From contig CAJVGD010000002.1 in NCBI GenBank assembly GCA_910890315.1, positions 744,001-808,000 on the forward strand: a stretch of DNA of 64,000 nt. Reading direction: 5' to 3'. The translations under genes and the position numbers were made by a program. Shown piece after piece: positions 44,169-55,276 of this stretch (its first letter is position 1; each line of letters begins with the position of its first letter). The notes under the pieces are model-generated. The model did no database searches, was not told where the DNA came from, and saw only the letters and a list, made by a program, of their open reading frames with translations. Source of the DNA: Serendipita indica DSM 11827. Its lineage: Eukaryota; Basidiomycota; Agaricomycetes; Sebacinales; Serendipitaceae.

Positions 44169-46790
44169 ATGGAAACTGACTATGACTCGTCTACTCACAT
44201 GACAAGGGGATCTTGCATGGAATGCCGAAGGTAACTTGCTCTCCTTGTTTGATCCCACGAACTTAAACCTCTTGCCAGACTCAAAACCAAGTGCTCGCGT
44301 ACCATTCCTTGTCAACAATGCATCAAGTAAGATACACCAGCATACCTTGAGGGATTTACCTGATCATCTGTTAAGACGTCAATGCCAAAATATTTGTCCA
44401 GACGGATTAAGGCAGGTACCAACGGTTCACTTTCATCTTTGCTAACTATTGGTTATTTAGAACTCGTGGTTTTCGGTACATTACTCAGCGCTATTACGGT
44501 ATAAATAAATAGCTGACCAGTTTCATTAGCAATCCTACGGTCGAGGTCGACGCCCTGAACCGAAACATTGAGGGCATGACGGCCCGTATTCGCGCCCTGG
44601 AAACTGCACTTCAGAAAGCTCAAGAAGGACATGTCACTGCTTCCTCGAGTAGCGCAAGCGCAAGTCCTCCTCCAATCTCCGTCACCTCGGATTTTGCTAC
44701 CATCATTCAGCAGAAGAATTCTGTACGTCTATAGAGGATTGTGTGGTCACATAGAGGCTTATCGTACTCTAGAGTGATCATTTAGGCAACGATATCAAGA
44801 GAATACGTGTACTCGAGCTCCTACCCGACGAAGCTCTTGCATGGAAGCTCGTCGAGCAGTTTTATATGAGCTATGGCTGGCTGTACGTTTGGTTCTCATA
44901 ATGAAGTATCTTGACTTCTGACCTCGAAAAGGATGCAACCAGTGTCCAAATCCCATGTAATCGACGTGTACCTCAAGCGCTCCTACTCAAATCCATGTGT
45001 CGCATCGAGTTCAGAGCTGAGTGCTCTGTTCGCCATCTTTGCTATGGCAGTCGTAGGAGAAGGTACCCAACCGCCCAGAACTCGGCAATCAGCCTCGTTC
45101 TTTTACGAGGCATCCAAGGCCGCGCTCCGCCTCCAGGACGTACTCGCAGAAGGAGACATTGGGACGGTGGAGGCCATGACCTACCAGGGATATTACCTCT
45201 ACTTGGTATCGGATGAATATGACTTGCAGAAAGCATGGATATATCTTGGAATCACCATTCGCCTCGCCTACTCGGTGAGTTTAAACTCTTACCAGTTTTA
45301 CTCGTCGCATTCTCACCTATACGCAGATTCAACTTCGTAAGTGCTCGATCCACTCTCACATTTAGAGGAGCAATTTGCTAATACTAGATAGACATTGATC
45401 CGGAAGGACGCGGTTATTCTGAAGCAGAGTGTTTACGGCGCCGAAGACTCTTTCAAGAGCTCGTGACATTTGACATATGGATGGTCAGTAATGAACAGCT
45501 CGAAATATTTACAATGGCTAAGTCATGGCATAGTCCATGGTAATGGAACGCCCTCCAGCATTCCATGATTCCGTCGTCTCGACAAGAGCTCCGGTAGAGA
45601 CCATTGATACTGTTGGATCCAATGCAACTTGTAGGTCGCCGTCCTTGTTCTTTAGGAGGTCTAATATCTCTATTAGTCTTGCAGTGGAGGTACAAGTTAT
45701 GTCGCGATGCCGTGGCCCCCTTGGTCCAAGTCGTCCTGTGCGGAACCAGCCCGAAAAACTACTCGCAAGTTATACAAATCGAGAATATTGTCATGGATTA
45801 CGTGGTTCCACCAGAGTATGAGGCGCTGGACCCACAGACTGCCGACCTTGTTCCTCTCCTGCAAGCCCAGCAGATGCGACTTTACCGAGAGATTGGTATG
45901 TAAACATAAGGAGACGGTGTCCATACTGATGGCCGGCATAGTGCTTGTGAAGCTCCACAGAGCTTACTTCATCCTCGCCATCGAGGAGATGCCAGATCGA
46001 CCCTTTGAGCACTATGCTGCCCGCTCGGTTACAGTTGTGTGCGTACTCGGACCTCCCGTCGACTTTTAACTCACAAAACTCCAGACTAGATTGCATAGGC
46101 TCTCTTATTCGTCGCATGTCAAGACTTTCGGTCGAATGCCCTCGCCTATTACTACAGTTGAACTGCCCATGGCACGTCGCACTAGTTTCGATGGTACGTG
46201 ATAGCTATGAACGATTCCAGTGCTTGTTTGACGAGACCTCTTAGTCGTATCTAGTACGAATCCTCCAGCAGGTCACGGATACGACGCTGCTCCAAAATGT
46301 CCGTTCAGAGTTTGAAATGGGATATAAACTTCTGCAAACCGGTGCATCCATCAATTCCAGGTTGGCGAGGTACTTTGTACGTGTGGTTCACTCTTCATCC
46401 GCAAACCCAGATCTCAAACCTTCGTTTCAGCCTTACCTCGAGCAACTGCGACAAACGGCTGCTGGGGAGTTGTCGACGACACTTGTCACTCCGGGAATGT
46501 CCTCGCTAGCCCGAAATCTCTCACTTGACCTTTCCATTCACCCGACTGCTCCTCCACTCCCAGGCTATGATGATGCCGCGGTTCAGCTGTATCCACTACC
46601 CACAGCGTCAGTACCCTCTCATCATTCGGTTCCTAATGCACTTGAATCGCATTTCTTGGACTTTGCTCCAAAGGAAGCGACACCAGACGAGTGGCATAAC
46701 TTATTCCCCCACGGAACTGATGATCAGTTTGAGCATCACCAGCTTCCGCACAACTATATTGTTCCATCTCAATGGGATATGCTCCGATAA
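44169..46790 (+). CDS. Zn2Cys6 fungal transcription factor, copy 2 (15 exons)
   Basis: Exons: 44169-44230, 44279-44326, 44376-44411, 44461-44475 (15 nt), 44530-44722, 44773-44882, 44932-45274, 45327-45336 (10 nt), 45392-45483, 45534-45630, 45677-45895, 45942-46038, 46085-46193, 46245-46376, 46431-46790; 640 aa. The cluster reads GSCMECRRLKTKCSRTIPCQQCIKRQCQNIC, then a coiled coil (VDALNRNIEGMTARIRALE) and the fungal-specific regulatory domain (LSALFAIFAMAVVGEG, LHIDPEGRGYSEAECLRRRRLFQELVTFDIW). Exon lengths 92, 97, 219, 97, 109 and 132 equal those of copy 1. One extra intron (44412-44460) splits the 51-nt exon of copy 1; it appears to be GC-AG. The last intron (54 nt) is in frame. Confidence 0.9.
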
Positions 46791-46972
46791 TCATCCATAC
46801 CCTGTAGCGCTTCGGTTCCTTGAACCAATAACTCATGTATTCCCATCATAACTTATGCCACCTAACAAGAGCTCTTTAATTCCTACTCGAGTAGACCATC
46901 CAAGTCAGGATCCATGCCATAGACCTTGTGAGATACAGTACAATACAATCACAGATAACGGGATATATACCA

Positions 46973-49517
46973 CTAGAGCTCTTCGTGCTTTGCGGCTGCC
47001 TCTTCTGCTTGCTTAATAGCTTGCTGGACCTGCTCCTTGCCCTTTCCGATAAATGCCTCTGCGCCTTCGATGATGCCCTCTCCGGTTTCTTCAGGGTCCG
47101 TTGGGAGGATAGTGAACCCTGGCTCGACGGCTGGAATGTCTGGAACAACAACTTTGGCTGGATCACTACGTTGAATCTTGTCGTGGCTGACAGAGTCTCC
47201 TAGAAGGTACTTCCAGCCTTCCTGACGGATTTTGTTGACGCCAGCCCTGTACTTCTCCGTAATCGACTTCGTCTCCGCACTTAGCTTTGCCATAGCTTCA
47301 TTGATCGGATTTGGGAGCGGCTTAGACTCCAACTTGCCGTTAAAAAGCTTTCCGATATCTTCTTCCGCTTCTTGGCTGCCTGTTCGGCGGTGAGTTTATC
47401 GATGTAGACAAGAGTATCCTACGCACGGAACATGAGTTTGTGATAGCGCTCCCAGTCCCTGTATGTCACATCGTTCAACCAAGCATAGTCCCCGATGAGG
47501 TCTGCCTGGGCCTTGTCGGCTAACTCTTTGATGGCGGCTACCGCAGACGCGACCTATTTCGAGGTGAATGACAGCACATAATAAAGATTAGACACACCTG
47601 TTCAGACTCTCGCTTCATCCAGACAGTGATCCAGTTGGAGATTTCGTCGTTCATTTTGCGGGCCTCCTTGTCGAATGCAAACTCCAAATCTTCAAGAGTC
47701 TGTGCCCAGCGGGGCATCTTGTCTGCAAAATCTTCATCCACCTCGCCGTATCTGTCCTCCCAGTGTTCTCGCATCTTGTCGAGAGTTGCTCTGGTACTTC
47801 TGACGGCATGATTCAGTGACAATTCCATGTTGGTCTTGTGCCTGTTGATTCCACGGTGTGACTGGAGCTGCTTTACACCGACTTCGCGGCCTTTTCTGAG
47901 TTCCTCAGCAAGCGTATCTATCTTGGACGTGATCAAGGCCTCGAGCTGCTCTTCCCATTTGTCGTGCCTAGCCATGATATCCTTGCGCTTGATGGCAGTC
48001 TCCTCCTTTTCCTTCCGATCACGCTCTGCCTTCTGTTCTGGTGTCAGCTTGGTCGGCTTAGGGATTGCGCTCGTAACGGTGGTCGACTGAATCTCCGTCG
48101 TGAGGATAGATTCGGACAACCACTCTTCCAATTCTTGCCAGAAGTCGAGGTCCTCGACGTCGTCGTGGTAGTTGGGGTTGTAGAGTGGCTGGTCCAAGGG
48201 ATCCATGGTCTCGGTCGCTTCAGGCGCTGCAGTCGCTGCAGTTGTGGCTGCATCTAGTGTGGTAGATGATGTCGGGTCATGCACAGCTGGTTCCGGAACT
48301 GTTGGTTCAGGAGGTACCGACGAACTCACAGTGGCGGTTTGTTCTGTGATTGAGGCCGTTGGGAGTTCGGACGGAGACGAGTAAAAGGTTGCCGTTCCAG
48401 TCGTCGCTGCCGTTTCGTCGTTTAGGATGACCTTGTCCTCCGAAACGTTGGCGGCATTGATGCTCATCTCATGAACTTTGTCCACAATCTTGCGAACCTG
48501 TGGATCCACCCATTTCTCCTTTCCTTGTTCAAGGGGCTTCGCAATGAACGTTTGGAGGAAGATGGGAACCTCTTGAGCTTTGTGCACAAGCGGTGCGACC
48601 ACAGGTTGGGCCATTTTCCACCCTTCGATCGCCTTTGTTGTCACAAGACTGATATATGGCTGGGCTTGTCGTCGGTACTTTCGGAGATTGTACTCCATCA
48701 GGCGTACATGTGGACGGAGCCGGGCGTGATACTGTTGCTTTGCCAAATGAACATAAGGCTGACTCTCCAGCACAGCGCGGTCATAGATGAGGTTGTACTG
48801 GGTCCTGGCGACATCCGTTGCTTGTTCAACATACGGCCGAACTCGCTCAATTTGAGGGGCGACGGCTGGATGCAATGCAACAGCACGGAGAGGAGGAAGG
48901 ATATAAGGATCCACCACAGTTCGTCGGTAATAATCTAGGCCACGGCAAACAGGTGATTGGAGTTTGGGGTCATGAGGGCAAACGAAGAGAGAATAGATAC
49001 TGAAGAGGACGAAGAGAATCCGAGTGAGAAGTTGGATCACCTCGGACCATGGCTTTCCATTGTTTTTCTGTGAATCGGCGTCAACACGACCCCCACTTGT
49101 CTCGGACGGGCGCAATGACGCACCTTTGCGGCCTTTGGATGTTTCTTCAGAGGACGCGTCTTCACCGTCTTGCGAGATACAACTGTTTTCTTTGGTGAGG
49201 GCTAAGAAGAATAAGTGAGCTCAAAGGGCCTGGCCGTGAGACGGTGGACGACTGACGATAAACTTTGGGTGATCTGCAAATGGACCGGTGTGGTCGTGTC
49301 TAGCCTGCATGGCAAGATTTGATCCTGTAGGCCCAACTTGAGGTGCAATGGGCGCTGGCTGCACGTCACCAGCGAGGTTTGCTGGCCCTGGGACGCTGGT
49401 GGCTGGCTTGACGTTGAGACTGGCTCGTTTCGCCGCCTTTGAGACCGTCGTGGTCGACGTAGAGCGTGATGAGGCAGCTGGAGCGCTTGCCCTTGGCTGT
49501 TTTGTCTGGGACACCAT
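46973..49517 (-). CDS. Membrane-anchored helical protein of unknown function
   Basis: Exons 49517-49253, 49201-47598, 47553-47427 and 47379-46973; 800 aa. Residues 1-130 are Ser/Ala/Thr-rich. One strong hydrophobic segment follows (VIQLLTRILFVLFSIYSLFVC). Then come repeated amphipathic helices with Pro/Tyr marks (APQIERVRPYVEQATDVART, SQPYVHLAKQQYHARLRPHV, QAQPYISLVTTKA), reminding of perilipin or apolipoprotein-like lipid-binding helices. The second half is coiled coil (WEEQLEALITSKIDTLAEEL, TLEDLEFAFDKEARKMNDE). No known family is recognised. A lipid-droplet or organelle surface role is only a guess. The first donor (gtcgtc) is weak; the rest is good. Confidence 0.65.
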
Positions 49518-49800
49518 TGCACGCCTCACGTACAACGCAACGCTGGCAATTTGCTGAAAGTGCTATTCGTTGCGAGATGAACAATGTCGTTCTTAGTGCA
49601 AATATAAAGTGTTTCCAGGCCGAATGGGCGTTCTCCAAGAAACGAGCAAGTTGTGGTGGATGGACAAGGTAGCAGATGTGTACAAAGTGAGATACGTGGA
49701 GACCCGCAGAAACGCCGGAACATCTGGTTGAGTTTCGGAGACATGTTACAAGAATTAGTCCATCTTTATGGATACGTGTCATCTGTGCGCTGGAGCGCTC

Positions 49801-50717
49801 CTAGGGACCGGCGGTCCCCTGCACATGCTCAAATCGGAGATTCTGTTCGTAGAAGTCGATGACCTGGGTGGATATCAACAAAGATTCTGACACGAATCTG
49901 ATGATACCAACTATCGAGGATGCCCGCTTCCGGACCGCATCACCAGGGGCCGTCCTCGTCTCTCCGTTTTTCCTGAGGGCGGCGTGTGAGCTCGAGTACA
50001 GACGTGTGAAACCAGCATACAGCTTGAAGAAATAAATTACGCGACGTCCCTCATCCGGCTTGTCTCTGTAGTCAACGGTGAGTATTTGGTCGATGAGATT
50101 GTGCCAGTCGTCCAAATGCATATAGCGATCCATGGTCTTGAAGTTGGTCGAAATAATCTCAGAAGGAGTAGGAGATGATTCTAATGCGTCTGAAGACGCA
50201 TCATTGAGCGTTTGGAATTTGGTGCGACCGTTAGAATCTGTCTTCTTTGACTTTGACCGTGATTTTGTTTCTTTGGGCAACTTTTGCTGCTTGCTCTTCT
50301 TATTCGGACGGTCCACATCCTCCTCCATTTCGACGTCAGTTGGCGGCTGGGAGGATCGAGCTCGTTTTCCAGTATTTGCTTTGCGTTTTGCGTGGAACTC
50401 CTCCCAGTACTCTTTTATAATTTCCTCCGCATTGCTGTCGTGACAAAATCTTAGCACTCTCGCTCGTCAATGATTCGAATACCCACCAGTCATTCTCATT
50501 GACCCACGAGTTTTCTGCATCTGGATACCCCTTCCATTTGACAAAGTATCCTCTCACTCCACGACCCTGCATGTGTTGACGAGGAGATGGTCAGCCATTG
50601 TCCAGTAATGGACGGTGTTTAGCGCACAAAGTGATTGTTCTTATGGTGTATTATTCTCTCGATCTCGTATACCTCGTCATCGTCATCTTCTTCTTCCTCG
50701 TCGCTGCCTTGCTTCAT
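49801..50717 (-). CDS. Heterochromatin protein 1 (chromodomain and chromoshadow)
   Basis: Exons 50717-50628, 50566-50487, 50434-50021, 49972-49912 and 49863-49801; 235 aa. The chromodomain (about residues 14-65) has EVYEIERIIHHKNNHF, GYFVKWKGYPDAENSWV and CNAEEIIKEYW, with the aromatic residues that cage methylated H3K9. A basic, Ser/Lys-rich hinge follows. The chromoshadow domain ends the protein: LIDQILTVDYRD, VIYFFKLKNGETRTAPGDAVRKR and VIDFYEQNLRF; it dimerises and recruits silencing partners. The last intron (49864-49911, gttggt) is inferred because it restores KRASSIVIDFYE without an insert. S. pombe Swi6 is the likely counterpart. Confidence 0.88.
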
Positions 50718-50919
50718 CCTCGCGAATCGTCCTCGGGTGGGGGACTATCTTCAATGGCATGCACGACTTCATCCTCTTCGTCACTATCATTTTGACGCTG
50801 TCTGACTTCTCTCGGCATTGCCAGGCTCTGTTCTAGGGCAGTGTATTCTTCGGAGCTCGAACTGGTGTAGGGCAAGGATCAAAAAAACAACTATGGCTAC
50901 CACTCAACCAGCTTAGTTT

Positions 50920-52167
50920 CTAGAAGCCACCGATTTCTGTCATGATCTCATCGGCAAGGCGTACAGAATTCCTTTTGCTTGTTTCGAGGCGCGCATGACG
51001 CAGTGCGACGCGCTCCTCATGCGTTTGTAGTTCTGCGCGAAGGCTTTTGTAGACTTTCCACTTACGACTATGGGAAAGTTACTCAGTCATTGAGGAGATG
51101 GTGAAACACGTGCCGTAGGTGCGTTTGGGCCTATCCGGTCATGAGCATATTGAATCGGCATGATAAACTCAACATACCTGGCCCAGAATGCTCTTCATGT
51201 CCTGTAAGATGTCTATAGTATGTAAGAATTGTCAAACTACAGAGTGGAAACGGAAACCTTGCTGGCCGGCCTGCCAGTCTTCAAATGTGGCATTCTTCCA
51301 GCGAAACTCCAACGTAGTCGCAATGTCAGCATTCCTTTGCAGATACTCAGCGAGACCATAAGGCACATTGTCATGCGCCCTCGCTATCATCTCCAAAGAA
51401 ACATCCACTTCCATTCTGTCGTCATCCAGATCTTGGTCATTCTCCTCCCACATAGCGTGAATGATTGGTGCCTTCTCTCCTTCACTGATGCTGTAGCCGT
51501 GGTGAGCAACGTTTTCGTCGGGCGTGGTCTGTGGAGGATGGAGAAGGAGGTCCGGGGATGCGGTGTAGTCTGCGAGGTCATACTCGATATCATGTCTGCT
51601 CGTGTCCTTCGAAGTGTCTGGGGCAGCACGACCTGTTGTCGCTCGAAAAGGTTGAGGGCCCGAGTTTACAAGTGAAACGCTGAGAGTAGTAGTGGCATCG
51701 GAGAGCGAGCCGAGTCTTGATTGATAACTCATCGAAAGATTCCTTTCTTCTTGTACTTTCTTCGCAGGATGAACTCTGAAATCAGTCTGAGAGGAAGACT
51801 TGAAAGCGCGACTGAAAGATTTGGCGAGAATTCCTGAGTGATCTTGGGCAAACAATGAGGGATTACTGTCGTTTGAAAGACCTTTTTGAGCAGACGAATT
51901 CAAAGTCAGCCGTCGATTGCCATCCTGTGCTTGAAAGGAGAATTTCTTAGCGACTGCGGCCTCCACATCCGTTAAATTGAGAATATTCTGATTGAAGGGA
52001 GCTGTTTCAACTCGTCCTTGGTTCTTCTCTGGTGCTTCGTGCTCGTCAAGCGACATACGCCGCTTTAACGGCAGAATCGGCTGAGTTGGCGCCCGGATCG
52101 ATTTAGCGAATGATTTTATATCGAGTATAGGTGCTTGGATATCACCTAGAGGCGCGTCTTGTTCCAT
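50920..52167 (-). CDS. Orphan protein with C-terminal helical segment
   Basis: Exons 52167-51258, 51212-51178 (35 nt), 51130-51108 (23 nt) and 51067-50920; 371 aa. The first 270 residues are disordered and Ser/Asp-rich. The C-terminal part is helical: PYGLAEYLQRNADIATTLEF, WQAGQQDILQDMKSIL, RKWKVYKSLRAELQTHEERV, ending LADEIMTEIGGF. I do not recognise it. A kinetochore or structural-maintenance role would be a guess. The small exons rest on phase and helix continuity; the donor gtttca at 51107 is weak. Confidence 0.55.
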
Positions 52168-52397
52168 ATTGCGATCTGCTGGGCGCGCGATGTTCGGGAT
52201 TCAGCAGGCGGACTTGCGAATGCAGCCTAAACACGCTAAATACGAGACTCACGGCGTCTCTAAGGTTCCTTCGAAGGTGCAAGCTACTCAGTCGCAGACA
52301 ACGCGGTGGTTGCGGAGTTTAAAAGTCAAGTGGGGGTACTCCCCACATGTAACGAAAAAAACAGTAGCAGAATACTATACAACGCGGGAAATTTTGA

Positions 52398-53210
52398 CTA
52401 GATCCAGCGTGCATACGAGCGAAAACTACAAAGGGTTGAGTCGGAGAAGGAGGAGCCAAGTCTGCTGGACGGTTTTTCGGCTTTACGGGGTCGCATTTTC
52501 ACTTTGTTCTTTTCCACATACCAGGTCTCTTCATGAAAATAAGCATCGATAATTGCCATCAAAGAGTCGCCCGAGGTCGCAGTGTCGAGAGAGGGCACGA
52601 GCGCATCCATATCTACGGACGAGTCGGTGGCCAGTGTGCCCTCATTCAACAGTGCTTCACCGATCGAGATGAGTTCGGGATTGGAGGATGCCGAGCTGAA
52701 CGATTGAAAGTACGGTTGGGTCGATGCACCTTCTGTGATCCTCGAAACTGCTGGCAGCTGAATTCGATCTTGTATAGTCCAGTCGTTTGAAGAAGTGTGA
52801 GAATCACATTGGTTTTCGATGAATGATAGATGGAGGCTCGTCGAGGAGAGGTAGCAGGCATATCGCAATGCGGTATTGCAGCGGTTCGGTGCCCTCTCTG
52901 ATGAACATACACCGTTCTCAAACTGTCCTTTTCTCGTCCTTGGAGACATTGGTGAGCTATATAGATCGAATTGATCACCTTCGGACTCGCGAGTATAGAA
53001 CACGGTTGGCATGATAGTCTGCGTACACTAAAACTATTGAGCTGTAATCCAAGCTTCTTGTTTGCGCACTTCATCGAATCGGACCCTCTTCTGCAGTCGC
53101 TTGCTCTGCTTTGATCGTGACCACAAGACTCTGGGAGATAAGACTCGAGCGCGCACTGCTAGCTTGGAGAAAGGTGTCGGAATAGTATCTGCTATGGTTG
53201 AAGAGCTCAT
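52398..53210 (-). CDS. Orphan protein with an RVxF-type motif
   Basis: Exons 53210-53070 and 53027-52398, joined by a 42-nt intron (gtgcgc/tag), give 256 aa. The first exon holds SKRLQKRVRFDE, where RVRF fits the PP1-docking pattern RVxF. The second is Ser-rich and acidic in places, with DALVPSLDTATSGDSLMAI and a Ser/Arg-rich end. No domain is recognised. Another intron may be hidden in 52780-52915, where composition changes. Without splicing the second exon also opens with its own ATG at 53012. Confidence 0.45.
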
Positions 53211-53783
53211 TTGCGATAAGCGAAAGATGGCAAGGCAGAGGCACTGGATAAGGTCGAGAGCAAGATGGATTGAGAATCTGGTAACCCGACACCGACCCTT
53301 GTGAGAGGGATACAAGATGGTTTGGGTGGAAATTGGCATTGATGTAGAACTAAAGTTTGAGAGAGACCGTGGCGGGATGAAATCGGCAATCCCTTCGGAT
53401 CACCACCCCAGCGGATTAACTAGGAGAGTTTGAGAGCGTTAGACTATGAAACATTACATTAGTGATCACTAAGCTGAAAAGAACCTAGCAAATGTGCCAT
53501 CCGCTAGAGTCCCAGTATCACTCCCCCTTGATAGGTTTTGGCGAGTACGGGGTCAGATAATATGCATTAGGAGCATATTCCAGCAAATGGCTCTCTGTGA
53601 GGCATGAATAAGCGCTTGATGAGCCCATACGGTCCGACCTGAAGGCCGGTCCAGCTGTCCTTTGGCGACTCCGTGAGTGCGAGGTACAATCTCGAGTTCT
53701 CAGTGACATTAAATGCAAAAGTTAACATATAAAATGCCGAAGAAACCAGCCCAAATAGCACGCCTAGGCCCGCGCCTCCAATT
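53211..53783. other. Intergenic region next to the tRNA gene
   Basis: 573 bases. Overlapping short frames on the minus strand lack domains. No gene is supported. Confidence 0.45.
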
Positions 53784-53800
53784 TTAAAAAAATGGAAAAA
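53784..53800 (-). terminator. RNA polymerase III terminator
   Basis: Read on the minus strand just after the tRNA 3' end, this is TTTTT, CCA, then a longer T run: a normal Pol III stop signal. Confidence 0.7.
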
Positions 53801-53802
53801 TC

Positions 53803-53885
53803 GGGGCCAACTGGGAATTGAACCCAGGACCTCGCCCAAGTTAAGTAACCCTAAGGGCGCACCATACCATCTAGACCATTGGCCC
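53803..53885 (-). tRNA. tRNA-Pro (anticodon AGG) with a 10-nt intron
   Basis: On the minus strand the 5' acceptor strand GGGCCAA pairs with TTGGCCC at the 3' end. The T arm is CTGGG TTCAATT CCCAG, which contains the B box. The anticodon stem CGCCC pairs with GGGCG; the loop is TTAGGG plus T, with the anticodon AGG, and an intron of 10 nt (ttacttaact) sits one base 3' of the anticodon, the standard site. G10TC pairs weakly in the D arm, as in other fungal tRNA-Pro. A T-run follows. Confidence 0.93.
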
Positions 53886-54327
53886 GGTTTTAGAAACATG
53901 GTCTAATTGTGTACTATATTAAATATCTAACAGAGCTAAACCAGCGATCTAACAGCCAACCGCCACATACCAGACCCAAATCGTGTCTCTGACTCTGAAG
54001 ATGCTCACGAGAGAGTACCGCTACCGATCTCATGCTATAAAGAGCGATGCAATATATTTAGTTTCCTTGTCACTACACTTCTTCAAGTTCAAAGTGACGC
54101 ATTCTTTACCGAGTACCTCCTAGTGTATCAATTTCAAGGAAATATCTTGCATCCGGTCTAAGAACGAACTAACCACCACCAGCCAACGCATTCACTGTCC
54201 CGCATTGCTAGACCAATCTCCGATCCAAATTTGGATTCGACTCACTTTATCTCATCATTTGACAAGACTGGACGAAGTGGCGTCACAAAGACCGACATTC
54301 CTCACCTTCTCGCCTTTTACATTGAAC
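53886..54327. other. Intergenic region upstream of the tRNA
   Basis: 442 bases of AT-richer sequence with no coherent open frame on either strand. Confidence 0.5.
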
Positions 54328-54662
54328 CTAGACGTCAGAATTAGGATCTAGAGCCACCAATGCCGAAAGGAGACTCGCGCTAACGAGGCGATATACCGTT
54401 CATCGAGTTTCATGATCCTCTTTGACCGTCGTGTGAGCATTCAGAGCACCCACCGAGTTGCGATAATCGCGTCTGGGACTGACCCAGCAACGATGAAATC
54501 GAGTTGGGCAGGGTGCAAGCCAAAGAGGGGTAGTGTTCGTTGGAGATGAATCTGACGCTTCGTTTGCAAAAGTAGGCAGACGTCGCACTGGTCTAGTGGT
54601 ATGGATTCACCGAATGACTGGCTGATAGCAGGTTTGACATTTGGAGTAACACTCCCAGCCAT
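54328..54662 (-). CDS. Small orphan protein (75 aa, 3 exons)
   Basis: Exons 54662-54589, 54551-54450 and 54379-54328, phases 2, 2 and stop. The product begins MAGSVTPNVKPAISQSFG and ends GGASLLSALVALDPNSDV. The helical end (SISSLLGQSQTRLSQLGGASLLSAL) could pack into a larger complex. I do not recognise it. The first intron would be 37 nt, short but within the range seen here. It starts 48 bp after the EMC5 stop codon on the same strand. Confidence 0.4.
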
Positions 54663-54710
54663 TGTAGTAGAGAAGAAGACGGTCGATTAAATGCAAATAA
54701 GAATAGAGTA

Positions 54711-55217
54711 TTACTGCGAACCAAAGAAGACGGCGCCACGATGTTTAAGGTCCATAAAGCCGATCCTTGAGTCCATTTCATCAATCGAGCTGATAAAAGT
54801 CAGCCAAATGTATGGCATACGACGCGATGCGAACCGTTTGTCCATCTCTTTTGCCCAAGTGATCTCTGCCAATGTCGGGGATGCCAACACGGTCCCAAGG
54901 ACAAAAAGGAATAGGGATAAAAGGGCCTCCAGTGTTACCTTGGAGGGATAGTCAGCAAACGTTTGTCTGCATCCACCTTTGCCAACGCACATCTTTTGGT
55001 ATATGATCTTGCGGTCTGTCTACGGCCTTGAGTTGCGATAAATCTATATTCCGTGAGTCCTACGACTGTCTCAACCTCGAAGCGCCGCACAGTCAAAAGT
55101 CGAATAGGCCGCTGGAGCGAAGTGAGCACGAAAGGTCGCATAGCCATGTCATAAAGTCTCACCATGAAGCAGAATGAGAAGCGATATCCATTGCAGTGCG
55201 CGCGCTAGTCCGGCCAT
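54711..55217 (-). CDS. ER membrane protein complex subunit 5 (EMC5/MMGT)
   Basis: Exons 55217-55163, 55043-54991, 54938-54835 and 54789-54711; 96 aa. Two membrane segments appear: WISLLILLH at the start and LEALLSLFLFVLGTVLASP after VDRPQDHIPKDV. The C-terminus RSIDEMDSRIGFMDLKHRG matches the EMC5 tail. The complex inserts tail-anchored and multi-pass proteins into the ER membrane; EMC5 is part of its membrane core. The first intron is 119 nt, long for this region. A read-through of the intron at 54939 gives a false frame, rejected because IPKDVTLEALLSL is the family sequence. Confidence 0.82.
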
Positions 55218-55276
55218 TCCGAGCCAACGACGTGGTCAGGTCCAAATCAACTTGAACCCAACCATTACCAGGAGCA

